A stretch of DNA of 64,000 nt from the NCBI RefSeq assembly GCF_002102175.1, contig NZ_LQOX01000121.1, positions 1 to 64,000 of the forward strand, written 5' to 3'. Shown here piece after piece: positions 56,257 to 64,000 of the stretch; position 1 is the first letter of the stretch, and each line of letters starts with the position of its first letter. Under the pieces are notes generated by a model. It was not told the origin of the DNA. It saw nothing but the letters and a program-made list of their open reading frames with translations, and made no database searches. The position numbers and the translations under genes were made by a program. This DNA is from Mycobacterium gastri (GTDB lineage: Bacteria > Actinomycetota > Actinomycetes > Mycobacteriales > Mycobacteriaceae).

Positions 56257-58344
56257 GTGCCCGGTCGTGTCGAGATCGATAACGTCCAGCCCGTCGTCTC
56301 ATGTGGCGCCTACCCCGCCAAAGCGGTGGTAGGCGAGGTGGTGCCGGTCAGCGCCTCGGTATGGCGCGAGGGCCACGAAGCAGTGGCCGCGACCCTGGTC
56401 GTGCGCTACCTCGGCTCGCGTTATCCCCTGGTCAGCGACGTACGTAGGGTCTCCGCGGTGCGGGCGCTGGAATCCGAGGCGACGGCCAGGCCGGCCGACC
56501 AGCAGCGCGTCAAACCACTGTTGTTCCCGATGACGATGGGCCAGGAGCCCTACGTCTTCCACGGCCAGTTCACCCCCGACAGCGCCGGCCTGTGGACCTT
56601 CCGGGTCGACGGTTGGGGTGACCCGGTACACACTTGGCGTCATGGCCTGGTCGCCAAACTCGACGCCGGCCAAGGCGAAAAAGAATTGTCCAACGATTTG
56701 CTGATCGGCGCCGCGCTACTCGAGCGCGCCGCCACGGGGGTGCCGCGCGCGCAACGCTGGCCGCTGATGGAGGCCGCCGCGGCATTGCGGAATCCCGGTG
56801 ACCCGGTGACCCGCTCCGCGCTGGCCCTGTCCCCCGAAATCGAGGATCTGCTCAAGGCTTATCCGCTGCGGGATCTGGTTACCCGCGGCGAACAGTTCGG
56901 GATCTGGGTCGACCGCCCGGTGGCCCGCTTCGGGGCGTGGTACGAGATGTTCCCGCGCTCCACCGGAGGCCGCGACGACGACGGCAAACCGCTACACGGT
57001 ACCTTCGCCACCGCCGCGGCCGAACTGCCGCGCATCGCGCGGATGGGGTTCGACGTGGTGTACCTGCCGCCGATCCATCCGATCGGCAAGGTGCACCGCA
57101 AGGGCCGCAACAACAACCCCACCGCCGCGCCCGGTGACGTGGGATCTCCGTGGGCGATCGGCAGCGACGAGGGTGGCCACGACGCCATCCACCCGAGCCT
57201 GGGCACCATCGACGATTTCGACGACTTCGTTGCGGCGGCGCGCGACCTGGGGATGGAGGTGGCGCTAGACCTGGCGCTGCAATGCGCACCCGATCATCCG
57301 TGGGCCCGCGAACACCGGCGGTGGTTCACCGAATTACCGGACGGCACCATCGCCTACGCGGAGAATCCGCCGAAGAAATATCAGGACATCTATCCAGTCA
57401 ACTTCGACAACGACCCAGCGGGACTCTACGACGAAGTGCTGCGCGTGGTGCGACATTGGATCGACCACGGCGTCAAGTTCTTTCGGGTCGACAACCCGCA
57501 CACCAAGCCGCCCGACTTCTGGTTTTGGCTGATCGGTCAGGTCAAGACCATCCACCCCGACGTGTTGTTCTTGTCCGAGGCATTCACTCCGCCGGCCCGC
57601 CAGTACGGGCTGGCCAAACTGGGCTTCACGCAGTCCTACAGTTACTTCACCTGGCGCACGTCCAAGGGGGAGCTCACCGAATTCGGTAACGAGATAGCCG
57701 AATTCGCCGACTTCCGCCGGCCCAACCTCTTCGTCAACACCCCGGACATCCTGCACGCCGTCCTGCAACACAATGGCCCCGGCATGTTCGCCATCCGCGC
57801 GGCGCTGGCGGCCACCATGGGTCCGGCCTGGGGCATGTACTCCGGTTACGAGCTTTTCGAGCACCGGGCGGTGCGGGAAGGCAGCGAGGAATACCTGGAC
57901 TCGGAAAAATACGAGCTGCGTCCCCGTGACTTCGCGGGTGCGCTCGCCGAAGGCAGGTCATTGGAGCCGTTCATTACCCAGCTCAACGCAATTCGGCGAC
58001 TGCATCCCGCACTGCAGCAGCTACGCACCATTCATTTCCATCACGTCGACAACGAGGCGTTGCTGGCCTACAGCAAGTTCGACCCGGCATCCGGCGACTG
58101 CGTCCTGGTGGTGGTCACGCTCAACGCCCTCGGACCCGAGGAAGCAACCCTGTGGCTGGACATGGCGGCGCTGGGTATGGAGCCCTACGAGCGGTTTTGG
58201 GTCCGCGACGAGATAACCGGCCAGGAATTCAATTGGGGGCAAGCAAATTATGTCCGCATCGACCCGGCGCAAGCAGTCGCTCACGTCATCAACATGCCAC
58301 TTATGCCGGAGGAATCCCGAGTCGCACTGCTGTGTAGGAGGTGA
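56257..58344 (+). CDS. glgE: Alpha-1,4-glucan:maltose-1-phosphate maltosyltransferase
   Basis: 695 residues from GTG at 56257, with GGAACGGAG six bases upstream; TTG at 56254 is an alternative. GH13_3 catalytic residues: nucleophile in [11 protein letters not shown], acid/base in FLSEAFTPP, and the third Asp in NTPDILHAV. GlgE extends glucan with maltose-1-phosphate; its loss is toxic in M. tuberculosis. Overlaps glgB by 4 bp (GTGA). Homologue of Rv1327c. Confidence 0.95.
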   Translation: MPGRVEIDNVQPVVSCGAYPAKAVVGEVVPVSASVWREGHEAVAATLVVRYLGSRYPLVSDVRRVSAVRALESEATARPADQQRVKPLLFPMTMGQEPYVFHGQFTPDSAGLWTFRVDGWGDPVHTWRHGLVAKLDAGQGEKELSNDLLIGAALLERAATGVPRAQRWPLMEAAAALRNPGDPVTRSALALSPEIEDLLKAYPLRDLVTRGEQFGIWVDRPVARFGAWYEMFPRSTGGRDDDGKPLHGTFATAAAELPRIARMGFDVVYLPPIHPIGKVHRKGRNNNPTAAPGDVGSPWAIGSDEGGHDAIHPSLGTIDDFDDFVAAARDLGMEVALDLALQCAPDHPWAREHRRWFTELPDGTIAYAENPPKKYQDIYPVNFDNDPAGLYDEVLRVVRHWIDHGVKFFRVDNPHTKPPDFWFWLIGQVKTIHPDVLFLSEAFTPPARQYGLAKLGFTQSYSYFTWRTSKGELTEFGNEIAEFADFRRPNLFVNTPDILHAVLQHNGPGMFAIRAALAATMGPAWGMYSGYELFEHRAVREGSEEYLDSEKYELRPRDFAGALAEGRSLEPFITQLNAIRRLHPALQQLRTIHFHHVDNEALLAYSKFDPASGDCVLVVVTLNALGPEEATLWLDMAALGMEPYERFWVRDEITGQEFNWGQANYVRIDPAQAVAHVINMPLMPEESRVALLCRR

Positions 58345-60557
58345 GCGACTTGAGCAGATCCAAGAGCCGAACCGATCAACTGTCCGGGACACATTTGGCG
58401 CCTGACCCCGCCGAGCTGGCGCGCCTGGTGGCCGGCTCCCATCACAACCCGCACAGCATCCTGGGCGCCCACGAATACGGCGACCACACGGTTATCCGGG
58501 CATTTCGTCCACACGCGGTCAGCGTCGTCGCGCTCGTCGGTGACGACCAGTTGCCGATGCAGCACATCGACGCCGGGCTGTTCGCGGTGGCCCTGCCCTT
58601 CGTCAACTTGATCGATTACCGGTTGCAGGTCAGCTACGAGGGTGCTGACCCCTATACGGTCGCCGACGCTTACCGCTTTCTGCCCACCCTGGGTGAAGTC
58701 GACCTCCATCTGTTCGCCGAAGGCCGCCACGAGCGACTCTGGGAAGTCCTTGGCGCTCATCCCCGCTCGTTCACCACGGCCGACGGTGTCGTTGGGGGCG
58801 TGTCGTTTGCGGTGTGGGCGCCCAACGCCAAGGGCGTCAGCCTGATCGGTGATTTCAACGGCTGGACCGGAAACGACGCCCCCATGCGGGTGCTGGGCTC
58901 CTCGGGAGTGTGGGAGTTGTTCTGGCCCGGTTTCCCGGACGACGGCCTCTACAAGTTCCGGGTGCACGGCGCCGACGGCGTCGTGACCGATCGGGCCGAC
59001 CCGTTCGCGTTCGGCGCCGAAGTGCCGCCGCAGACGGCATCGCGGGTGACGGTGAGCGACTACACCTGGGCCGACGCCGACTGGATGACCCGGCGCGCCC
59101 AGCGCAATCCGGTGTTCGAGCCGATGAGCACCTACGAAGTCCACCTGGGCTCCTGGCGTCCCGGACTGAGCTACCGCCAGCTTGCCCGGGAGCTGACCGA
59201 TTACGTGGTGGCACACGGGTTTACCCATGTGGAACTACTGCCCGTGGCCGAGCACCCCTTCGCCGGATCATGGGGATACCAGGTCACGTCGTATTACGCG
59301 CCGACATCGCGCTTCGGCACCCCCGACGATTTCCGGGTGTTGGTCGACGCCCTCCACCAAGCGGGCATCGGCGTCATCGTGGACTGGGTGCCGGCCCACT
59401 TCCCCAAGGACGCATGGGCGCTCGGACGGTTCGACGGCACTCCGCTCTACGAGCATTCCGATCCCAAACGTGGCGAGCAACTAGACTGGGGCACTTACGT
59501 TTTCGACTTCGGTCGGCCAGAGGTACGAAACTTCCTGGTGGCCAACGCGTTATTTTGGCTCCAGGAATTCCACGTCGACGGCCTGCGGGTGGACGCGGTG
59601 GCATCGATGCTCTACCTGGATTACTCGCGCCCCGAGGGCGGCTGGACCCCCAACATCTACGGCGGGCGGGAGAACTTGGAGGCGGTGCAGTTCCTGCAGG
59701 AGATGAACGCCACCGCGCACCGGTTGGCACCCGGCATCGTCACCATCGCCGAGGAGTCGACGTCGTGGCCAGGGGTAACGAGGCCGACGAGCCTTGGCGG
59801 CCTTGGCTTTTCGATGAAATGGAATATGGGCTGGATGCACGACACTCTCGACTACATCAGTCGAGACCCGGTCTATCGCAGCTTTCATCACCATGAGATG
59901 ACGTTCTCGATGCTGTATGCGTTCAGTGAGAATTACGTGCTGCCCCTCAGCCACGACGAGGTGGTGCACGGCAAAGGGACGCTGTGGGGACGGATGCCGG
60001 GTAGCAATCACGTGAAGGCCGCCGGGCTGCGCAGCCTGCTCGCCTACCAGTGGGCACACCCGGGCAAACAACTGCTGTTCATGGGCCAGGAATTCGGCCA
60101 GCGTGCCGAGTGGTCCGAGCAACACGGTCTGGACTGGTTCCAACTCGACGAACAAGGCTTCTCGAACGGCATTTTGCGTCTGGTGCGCGACATCAACGAG
60201 ATCTACCGCAGCCACCCGGCGCTGTGGAGCCAAGACACCGTTCCGGCAGGCTATTCGTGGATCGACGCCAACGATTCGGCCAACAACGTGTTGAGCTTCC
60301 TGCGCTACGGCAACGACGGCTCGGTGATGGCGTGCGTGTTCAATTTCGCCGGCACCGAGCACGGCGGCTACCGCCTGGGTCTGCCTTCGGCCGGCCGGTG
60401 GCGCGAAGTCCTCAACACCGACGCGACCTCCTACAACGGGTCCGGGATCGGTAACCTCGGCGGCGTCGACGCCACCGAGGACCCGTGGCACGGCCGCCCC
60501 GCATCAGCGGTGCTGGTGCTGCCGCCGACGTCGGCGTTGTGGCTGGAGCCGGCTTAG
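58341..60557 (+). CDS. glgB: 1,4-alpha-glucan branching enzyme
   Basis: 738 residues from GTG at 58341. N-terminal beta-sandwich modules, then a GH13_9 barrel: [10 protein letters not shown], nucleophile Asp in [15 protein letters not shown], acid Glu in [10 protein letters not shown], and [10 protein letters not shown]. Introduces alpha-1,6 branches into the linear glucan made by GlgE. Translationally coupled to glgE and convergent with the Rv1324 homologue, with 11 bp between stops. Confidence 0.96.
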   Translation: MSDLSRSKSRTDQLSGTHLAPDPAELARLVAGSHHNPHSILGAHEYGDHTVIRAFRPHAVSVVALVGDDQLPMQHIDAGLFAVALPFVNLIDYRLQVSYEGADPYTVADAYRFLPTLGEVDLHLFAEGRHERLWEVLGAHPRSFTTADGVVGGVSFAVWAPNAKGVSLIGDFNGWTGNDAPMRVLGSSGVWELFWPGFPDDGLYKFRVHGADGVVTDRADPFAFGAEVPPQTASRVTVSDYTWADADWMTRRAQRNPVFEPMSTYEVHLGSWRPGLSYRQLARELTDYVVAHGFTHVELLPVAEHPFAGSWGYQVTSYYAPTSRFGTPDDFRVLVDALHQAGIGVIVDWVPAHFPKDAWALGRFDGTPLYEHSDPKRGEQLDWGTYVFDFGRPEVRNFLVANALFWLQEFHVDGLRVDAVASMLYLDYSRPEGGWTPNIYGGRENLEAVQFLQEMNATAHRLAPGIVTIAEESTSWPGVTRPTSLGGLGFSMKWNMGWMHDTLDYISRDPVYRSFHHHEMTFSMLYAFSENYVLPLSHDEVVHGKGTLWGRMPGSNHVKAAGLRSLLAYQWAHPGKQLLFMGQEFGQRAEWSEQHGLDWFQLDEQGFSNGILRLVRDINEIYRSHPALWSQDTVPAGYSWIDANDSANNVLSFLRYGNDGSVMACVFNFAGTEHGGYRLGLPSAGRWREVLNTDATSYNGSGIGNLGGVDATEDPWHGRPASAVLVLPPTSALWLEPA

Positions 60558-60568
60558 CGGGAGCAGTT

Positions 60569-61483
60569 TCAGTACAGGGCGTTGGCGAGATTGCGCCGGC
60601 CCGCGATGACCTCGGGATCGGCGGGGTCGAAGAGTTCGAAGAGCTCGATCAGCCTAGTGCGCACCCGGGTGCGCTCATCCCCCGATGTACGGCGCACCAA
60701 TGCGACCAGACGTTCGAATGCCCCGCTGACATCCTGATTAAGGATTTGAACATCGGCGGCCGCGAACGCAGCCTCGATGTCATCCGGTGCGGCGTCGGCG
60801 ACCAGGACGGCATCCGGCCGCTGCGCGGTTGCGCGAGTGAGGAAGTCGATCTGCCGGATCGCCGCCTTCGCTTCGACATTGCCCGGCTCGGTATCCAGAA
60901 TCGATTGGTACGACTTCTTTGCGGCGTCGAAGTCACCGGCCTCGAGTTCCGCACGGGCCTGCGCCACCGCCGGATCGACTTCCGCGAACTCTCCCGAATC
61001 CGTTGGGCCCCTGAGCTTTCCCGCAGTCGCCGACAGCAACGAGTCCAGCCAGCGTCGTAGCTCACCGGCAGGCTGGGGGCCCTGGAAGCTCGAGATCGGC
61101 TGCGCCGCAGCCAAAGCCACCACGGTCGGGACCGCCTGGACGCCGAATATCTGAGCCACTCTGGGTGCAACGTCGACGTTGACCGTCGCCAGCTGCCAGG
61201 TGCCCTGGTCGGTGGCGGCCAGGCCGGACAACGTGTCGAGCAGGTCGACGCACACGTCGCTGCGCGGCGACCACAGCAACACCACCACGGGCACCTCGTC
61301 GGAGCGGGCGATCACCTCGTCTTCGAAGTTCGTCTCACTGATCTCGACCACACCCGGCTGAGCAGACGGTGCCCGCCCGGCAGCACCGCCTGTTGCGGCG
61401 CTTTGTTGAGCTCGTTGCTTGAGACCGGAAAGGTCGACCGCACCGGCCATGGCAGGCCCGATCGAAGGTCGGGGACGTGTCAC
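60569..61483 (-). CDS. Thioredoxin-fold/TPR protein (Rv1324 homologue)
   Basis: 304 residues from GTG at 61483 (VTRPRPSIGPAMAGAVDLSGL); ATG at 61450 is possible. Thioredoxin fold at about 55-165 but the active site reads WSPRSDVC, so both CxxC cysteines are absent (positions are S and S). A C-terminal helical repeat region at about 190-304 (ARAELEAGDFDAAKKSYQ) resembles the CnoX/YbbN chaperedoxin layout. Probably a holdase or binding protein rather than an oxidoreductase. Confidence 0.88.
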   Translation of the reverse strand: MTRPRPSIGPAMAGAVDLSGLKQRAQQSAATGGAAGRAPSAQPGVVEISETNFEDEVIARSDEVPVVVLLWSPRSDVCVDLLDTLSGLAATDQGTWQLATVNVDVAPRVAQIFGVQAVPTVVALAAAQPISSFQGPQPAGELRRWLDSLLSATAGKLRGPTDSGEFAEVDPAVAQARAELEAGDFDAAKKSYQSILDTEPGNVEAKAAIRQIDFLTRATAQRPDAVLVADAAPDDIEAAFAAADVQILNQDVSGAFERLVALVRRTSGDERTRVRTRLIELFELFDPADPEVIAGRRNLANALY

Positions 61484-61659
61484 GTCATCAAGTCTGTCAC
61501 GCCGGGCCCGCCCGCCATCCACCCGGTGGCGCCGACCGTCGCATGCTGACGGAAATCGCCGCCGGAAACCCGCGGCAACAGCCGTGAGGGGCGGATATGA
61601 CGAAAATCACATCAGCATCCGACGGGCCGATCCCAGCAACGTCATCACGCCAGCTGGCG

Positions 61660-62853
61660 CTAGCCGGCCCGCAAGATCAACGCGTCGCCCTGGCCGCCCG
61701 CGCCGCACAGGGCCGCAACCCCGTAACCCGAGCCGCGGCGGGCCAACTCGAGCGCCGCATGCAAAGTGATGCGCGCTCCCGACATCCCGATGGGATGGCC
61801 GACGGCGATCGCTCCACCGTTGACATTGACCTTCTCGGGATCCACCCCCAGTTCCCTCGTCGAGGCCAGCCCGACCGCGGCGAATGCCTCGTTGATCTCG
61901 ATGACATCGAGCTGGTCCACCGAGATGCCCTCACGCTTGAGCGCCTTCTTGATCGCGTTGGCCGGCTGCGACTGCAGTGTCGAATCCGGGCCGGCCACGA
62001 CTCCATGCGCACCGATCTCGACCAACCACGAAAGTCCCAGCTCCCGGGCTTTTTCTTGGCTCATCACCACGACCGCGCAGGCGCCGTCGGAGATCTGCGA
62101 CGCCGAGCCGGCGGTAATGGTGCCGTCCTTGCGAAACGCCGGCTTGAGGCCGGCCAATGAATCGGCGGTCGTGTTGGCCCGGATGCCTTCGTCTTCGCTG
62201 AACTGCAGCGGATCACCTTTACGCTGCGGAATACTCACCGGCACCACTTCGTCGGCGAACACGCCGTCCTTCCATGCGGCAGCCGCTTTCTGGTGCGACT
62301 GAGCCGCGTACTCGTCCTGCTCCTGCCGCGTGAACTGGTCGACGTCGTTGCGTTGCTCGGTGAGTGCGCCCATCGGCTGGTCGGTGAACACGTCGTACAG
62401 CCCGTCGTAAGCCATGTGGTCCAGAACCGTGACGTCGCCATACTTGTAGCCGGCCCGGCTGTCCATCAGCAGATGCGGAGCCTTCGTCATGGACTCCTGG
62501 CCCCCGGCGACCACCACGTCGAATTCTCCGGCCCGAATCAGCTGGTCAGCCAGCGCAATGGCGTCGATACCCGACAAACACATCTTGTTGATGGTCAGCG
62601 AGGGCACATCCCAGCCGATACCGGCCGCGACCGCCGCCTGCCGTGCGGGCATCTGTCCCGCGCCAGCTGTGAGCACCTGGCCCATGATCACGTACCCGAC
62701 CAGAGATGCCGGGTTTTCTACGTTCGGAAAGGCCTTTTCCAGGGCGCCTCTGATGGCGATGCCGCCCAGGTCACTGGCACTGAAGTCTTTCAGAGAACCC
62801 ATCAGCTTGCCGATGGGTGTCCGGGCTCCAGCAACGATCACCGACGTCGTCAT
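61660..62853 (-). CDS. fadA4: Acetyl-CoA acetyltransferase
   Basis: 397 residues with thiolase active-site elements [15 protein letters not shown] (nucleophilic Cys), [10 protein letters not shown] (His) and CGAGGQGDA (second Cys). Condenses two acetyl-CoA to acetoacetyl-CoA or cleaves it. Homologue of Rv1323. Divergent from the epimerase-like gene, with an 83-bp gap between starts. Confidence 0.95.
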   Translation of the reverse strand: MTTSVIVAGARTPIGKLMGSLKDFSASDLGGIAIRGALEKAFPNVENPASLVGYVIMGQVLTAGAGQMPARQAAVAAGIGWDVPSLTINKMCLSGIDAIALADQLIRAGEFDVVVAGGQESMTKAPHLLMDSRAGYKYGDVTVLDHMAYDGLYDVFTDQPMGALTEQRNDVDQFTRQEQDEYAAQSHQKAAAAWKDGVFADEVVPVSIPQRKGDPLQFSEDEGIRANTTADSLAGLKPAFRKDGTITAGSASQISDGACAVVVMSQEKARELGLSWLVEIGAHGVVAGPDSTLQSQPANAIKKALKREGISVDQLDVIEINEAFAAVGLASTRELGVDPEKVNVNGGAIAVGHPIGMSGARITLHAALELARRGSGYGVAALCGAGGQGDALILRAG

Positions 62854-62936
62854 GGCTACCTCCTAAGAGCACGGGAACGGCCGATCCAGCCAACCCGGAG
62901 AAGCAGGTTCTTCTCCACAGAGGTTACCGTTGTGTT

Positions 62937-63398
62937 ATGACCACCGATCAAGTGGACGCCCGTCAGGTTGTAGCCACCTCGTTGGTGACCGGGCTCGATC
63001 ACGTCGGCATCGCCGTCGCCGACTTGGACGCGGCGATCGAGTGGTACCACGACCACCTCGGCATGATCCTCGTTCACGAGGAGGTCAACGACGACCAGGG
63101 GATCCGCGAGGCGATGCTCGCGGCCCCGGGTGCCCCACAGGCGGCCCAGATCCAATTGATGGCCCCGATCGACGGCTCATCGGTGATCGCAAAGTTTCTG
63201 GAAAAGCGCGGGCCGGGCATCCAGCAGTTCGCCTGTCGGGTAGCTGATCTCGACGCCCTGAGCCGACGGCTGCGCTCGCAGGGTGTCCGTCTCGTCTACG
63301 AGGCTCCCCGGCGTGGCACGGCGAATTCCCGAATCAACTTCATCCACCCCAAGGATGCCGGCGGCGTTCTGATCGAGTTGGTCGAGCCGGCTCGCTAA
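62937..63398 (+). CDS. Methylmalonyl-CoA epimerase-like protein (Rv1322A homologue)
   Basis: 153 residues from ATG at 62937 (MTTDQVDARQVV). VOC fold with LDHVGIAVADLDAAIEWYH and IQLMAPIDG near the middle, LIELVEPAR at the end supplying His, Gln and Glu ligands. The usual HH metal-site pair appears as GIQQFACRV, so one ligand His is Gln. Would interconvert (R)- and (S)-methylmalonyl-CoA in propionate metabolism, if active. Divergent from fadA4. Confidence 0.85.
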   Translation: MTTDQVDARQVVATSLVTGLDHVGIAVADLDAAIEWYHDHLGMILVHEEVNDDQGIREAMLAAPGAPQAAQIQLMAPIDGSSVIAKFLEKRGPGIQQFACRVADLDALSRRLRSQGVRLVYEAPRRGTANSRINFIHPKDAGGVLIELVEPAR

Positions 63399-63412
63399 GC
63401 TAAGAGCCGCAG

Positions 63413-63706
63413 CTACGACCACTTTCGCGTCGGGCCACGAGTCCCCCGGCTGGCCCAACACGGAGTATGCCAGTGGCGCCGGTCCTCGACAGCTTCCGGT
63501 CGATCAGCGGGCCACACCACCACATGTGAAGTCCCGGTACGGATTTCGTGATCACACCCTGGACATCGATAGTTCTTGACGGCTCGTGCCGCGGCAATCG
63601 CCCGGACTTCGTACTCGTAGCCATCCGGCCCGGCCTCGACCCGGCGCGGCGTCGGCGATGGCGCAACCGGCCGCTGCCGGCTTGGCGGTTTACGACGCCG
63701 AGCCAC
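63413..63706 (-). CDS. Small zinc-binding-like protein (Rv1322 homologue)
   Basis: 97 residues from GTG at 63706. Contains YRCPGCDHEIRTGTSHVVVWP and RRHWHTPCW, i.e. a CxxC pair and a His/Cys pair compatible with one zinc ion. Arginine-rich ends. Same position next to nucS as Rv1322 in M. tuberculosis. The ATP/GTP binding sometimes annotated for relatives is not evident. Function unknown. Confidence 0.82.
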   Translation of the reverse strand: MARRRKPPSRQRPVAPSPTPRRVEAGPDGYEYEVRAIAAARAVKNYRCPGCDHEIRTGTSHVVVWPADRPEAVEDRRHWHTPCWASRGTRGPTRKWS

Positions 63707-63728
63707 CTGACAAGTTTAGCCGCGACCT

Positions 63729-64000
63729 TCAGAACAGCCGGTACTCGTCGCTGTCCATGCCGCGCATCCTGTCGTAATCCAGTGTGAGGCAACGGATGCC
63801 GCGGTCGGTGGCCAAGGTGCGGGCCTGCGGCTTGATCTGTTGAGCGGCGAACACGCCCTTGACCGGCGCGAGAACGCTGTCGCGATTGAGCAACTCGAGA
63901 TAGCGGGTGAGCTGCTCGACCCCGTCGATCTCGCCGCGCCGCTTGATCTCCACTGCGACACAGCCACCGTGTTCGTCGCGGCACAGCAGGTCGACCGGCC
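63729..64000 (-). CDS. nucS: NucS/EndoMS mismatch endonuclease, 3' part
   Basis: Only the C-terminal 90 or so residues are in the window; the gene continues past 64000. Visible nuclease motifs [12 protein letters not shown] and [21 protein letters not shown] carry the D-ExK active site, and the protein ends [12 protein letters not shown]. NucS cleaves mismatched DNA and replaces MutS/MutL in actinobacteria. Homologue of Rv1321; 22 bp upstream of the Rv1322 homologue. Confidence 0.93.
   Translation of the reverse strand, partial: PVDLLCRDEHGGCVAVEIKRRGEIDGVEQLTRYLELLNRDSVLAPVKGVFAAQQIKPQARTLATDRGIRCLTLDYDRMRGMDSDEYRLF

Overview
The window is high-GC DNA from a Mycobacterium, most likely a slow-growing species outside the M. 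tuberculosis complex. Three things support this: long blocks in the same order as M. tuberculosis Rv1321 to Rv1343c, a PE-family gene, and a tandem 53-bp MIRU repeat. Coenzyme-A-based lipid genes, paired acyl-CoA dehydrogenases, P450s and an F420-type oxidoreductase fit the genus. The species is not resolved from sequence alone.

Positions 1-30 kb are an accessory catabolic region. It starts with an MFS transporter gene cut by an IS21-like element end, followed by a convergent acyl-CoA dehydrogenase pair, two orphan Mce-associated membrane proteins, a decayed Rieske/amidohydrolase locus, a P450, two SDRs, a VOC protein and a lipoprotein-like serine hydrolase. A P450/luciferase-like oxidoreductase pair and an orphan carboxyltransferase subunit follow. 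Next is a seven-gene minus-strand operon (22580 to 14743: DHDPS-like lyase, enoyl-CoA hydratase, amidohydrolase, acyl-CoA ligase, amidohydrolase, two acyl-CoA dehydrogenases) with a divergent TetR gene. A second operon (29090 to 24027: FabG-type reductase, thiolase, CaiB transferase, acyl-CoA dehydrogenase, GntR regulator) completes the block. Several loci here are broken by deletions, frameshifts and a 14-bp duplication.

Positions 30.2-43.6 kb are conserved backbone: tRNA-Leu, lprD, a DUF3817 gene, rdgB, rphA, a cAMP-phosphodiesterase-type metallo-beta-lactamase, murI, a rhomboid protease, the cysM-cysO-mec cysteine pathway, a P1-type peptidase, a DUF2017 gene, clpS, pncB1 and dinG. A DUF4395 membrane gene with an AT-rich palindrome in front of it sits between rdgB and rphA. 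A collapsed AraC/DUF1801 remnant lies upstream of rphA.

Positions 43.9-53.3 kb interrupt the dinG-glgP order expected from M. tuberculosis. They hold a three-gene plus-strand module plus a PE gene. The module encodes an MFS transporter fused to a cyclic-nucleotide-binding domain and a patatin lipase, a DegV/FakB-type fatty-acid-binding protein, and a 1478-residue protein joining double zinc ribbons, a Ser/Thr kinase, an AAA-type NTPase, a helical repeat region and a class III nucleotidyl cyclase. One locus therefore encodes both a likely cAMP producer and a likely cAMP-gated lipid enzyme/transporter. This is the best candidate for an undescribed system.

Positions 53.4-64 kb return to backbone: glgP, glgE and glgB (alpha-glucan metabolism), a thioredoxin-fold/TPR protein without CxxC, thiolase fadA4, a methylmalonyl-CoA-epimerase-like protein, an Rv1322-like protein and the 3' end of nucS, which runs off the window. 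No rRNA, CRISPR array or complete transposase was seen.
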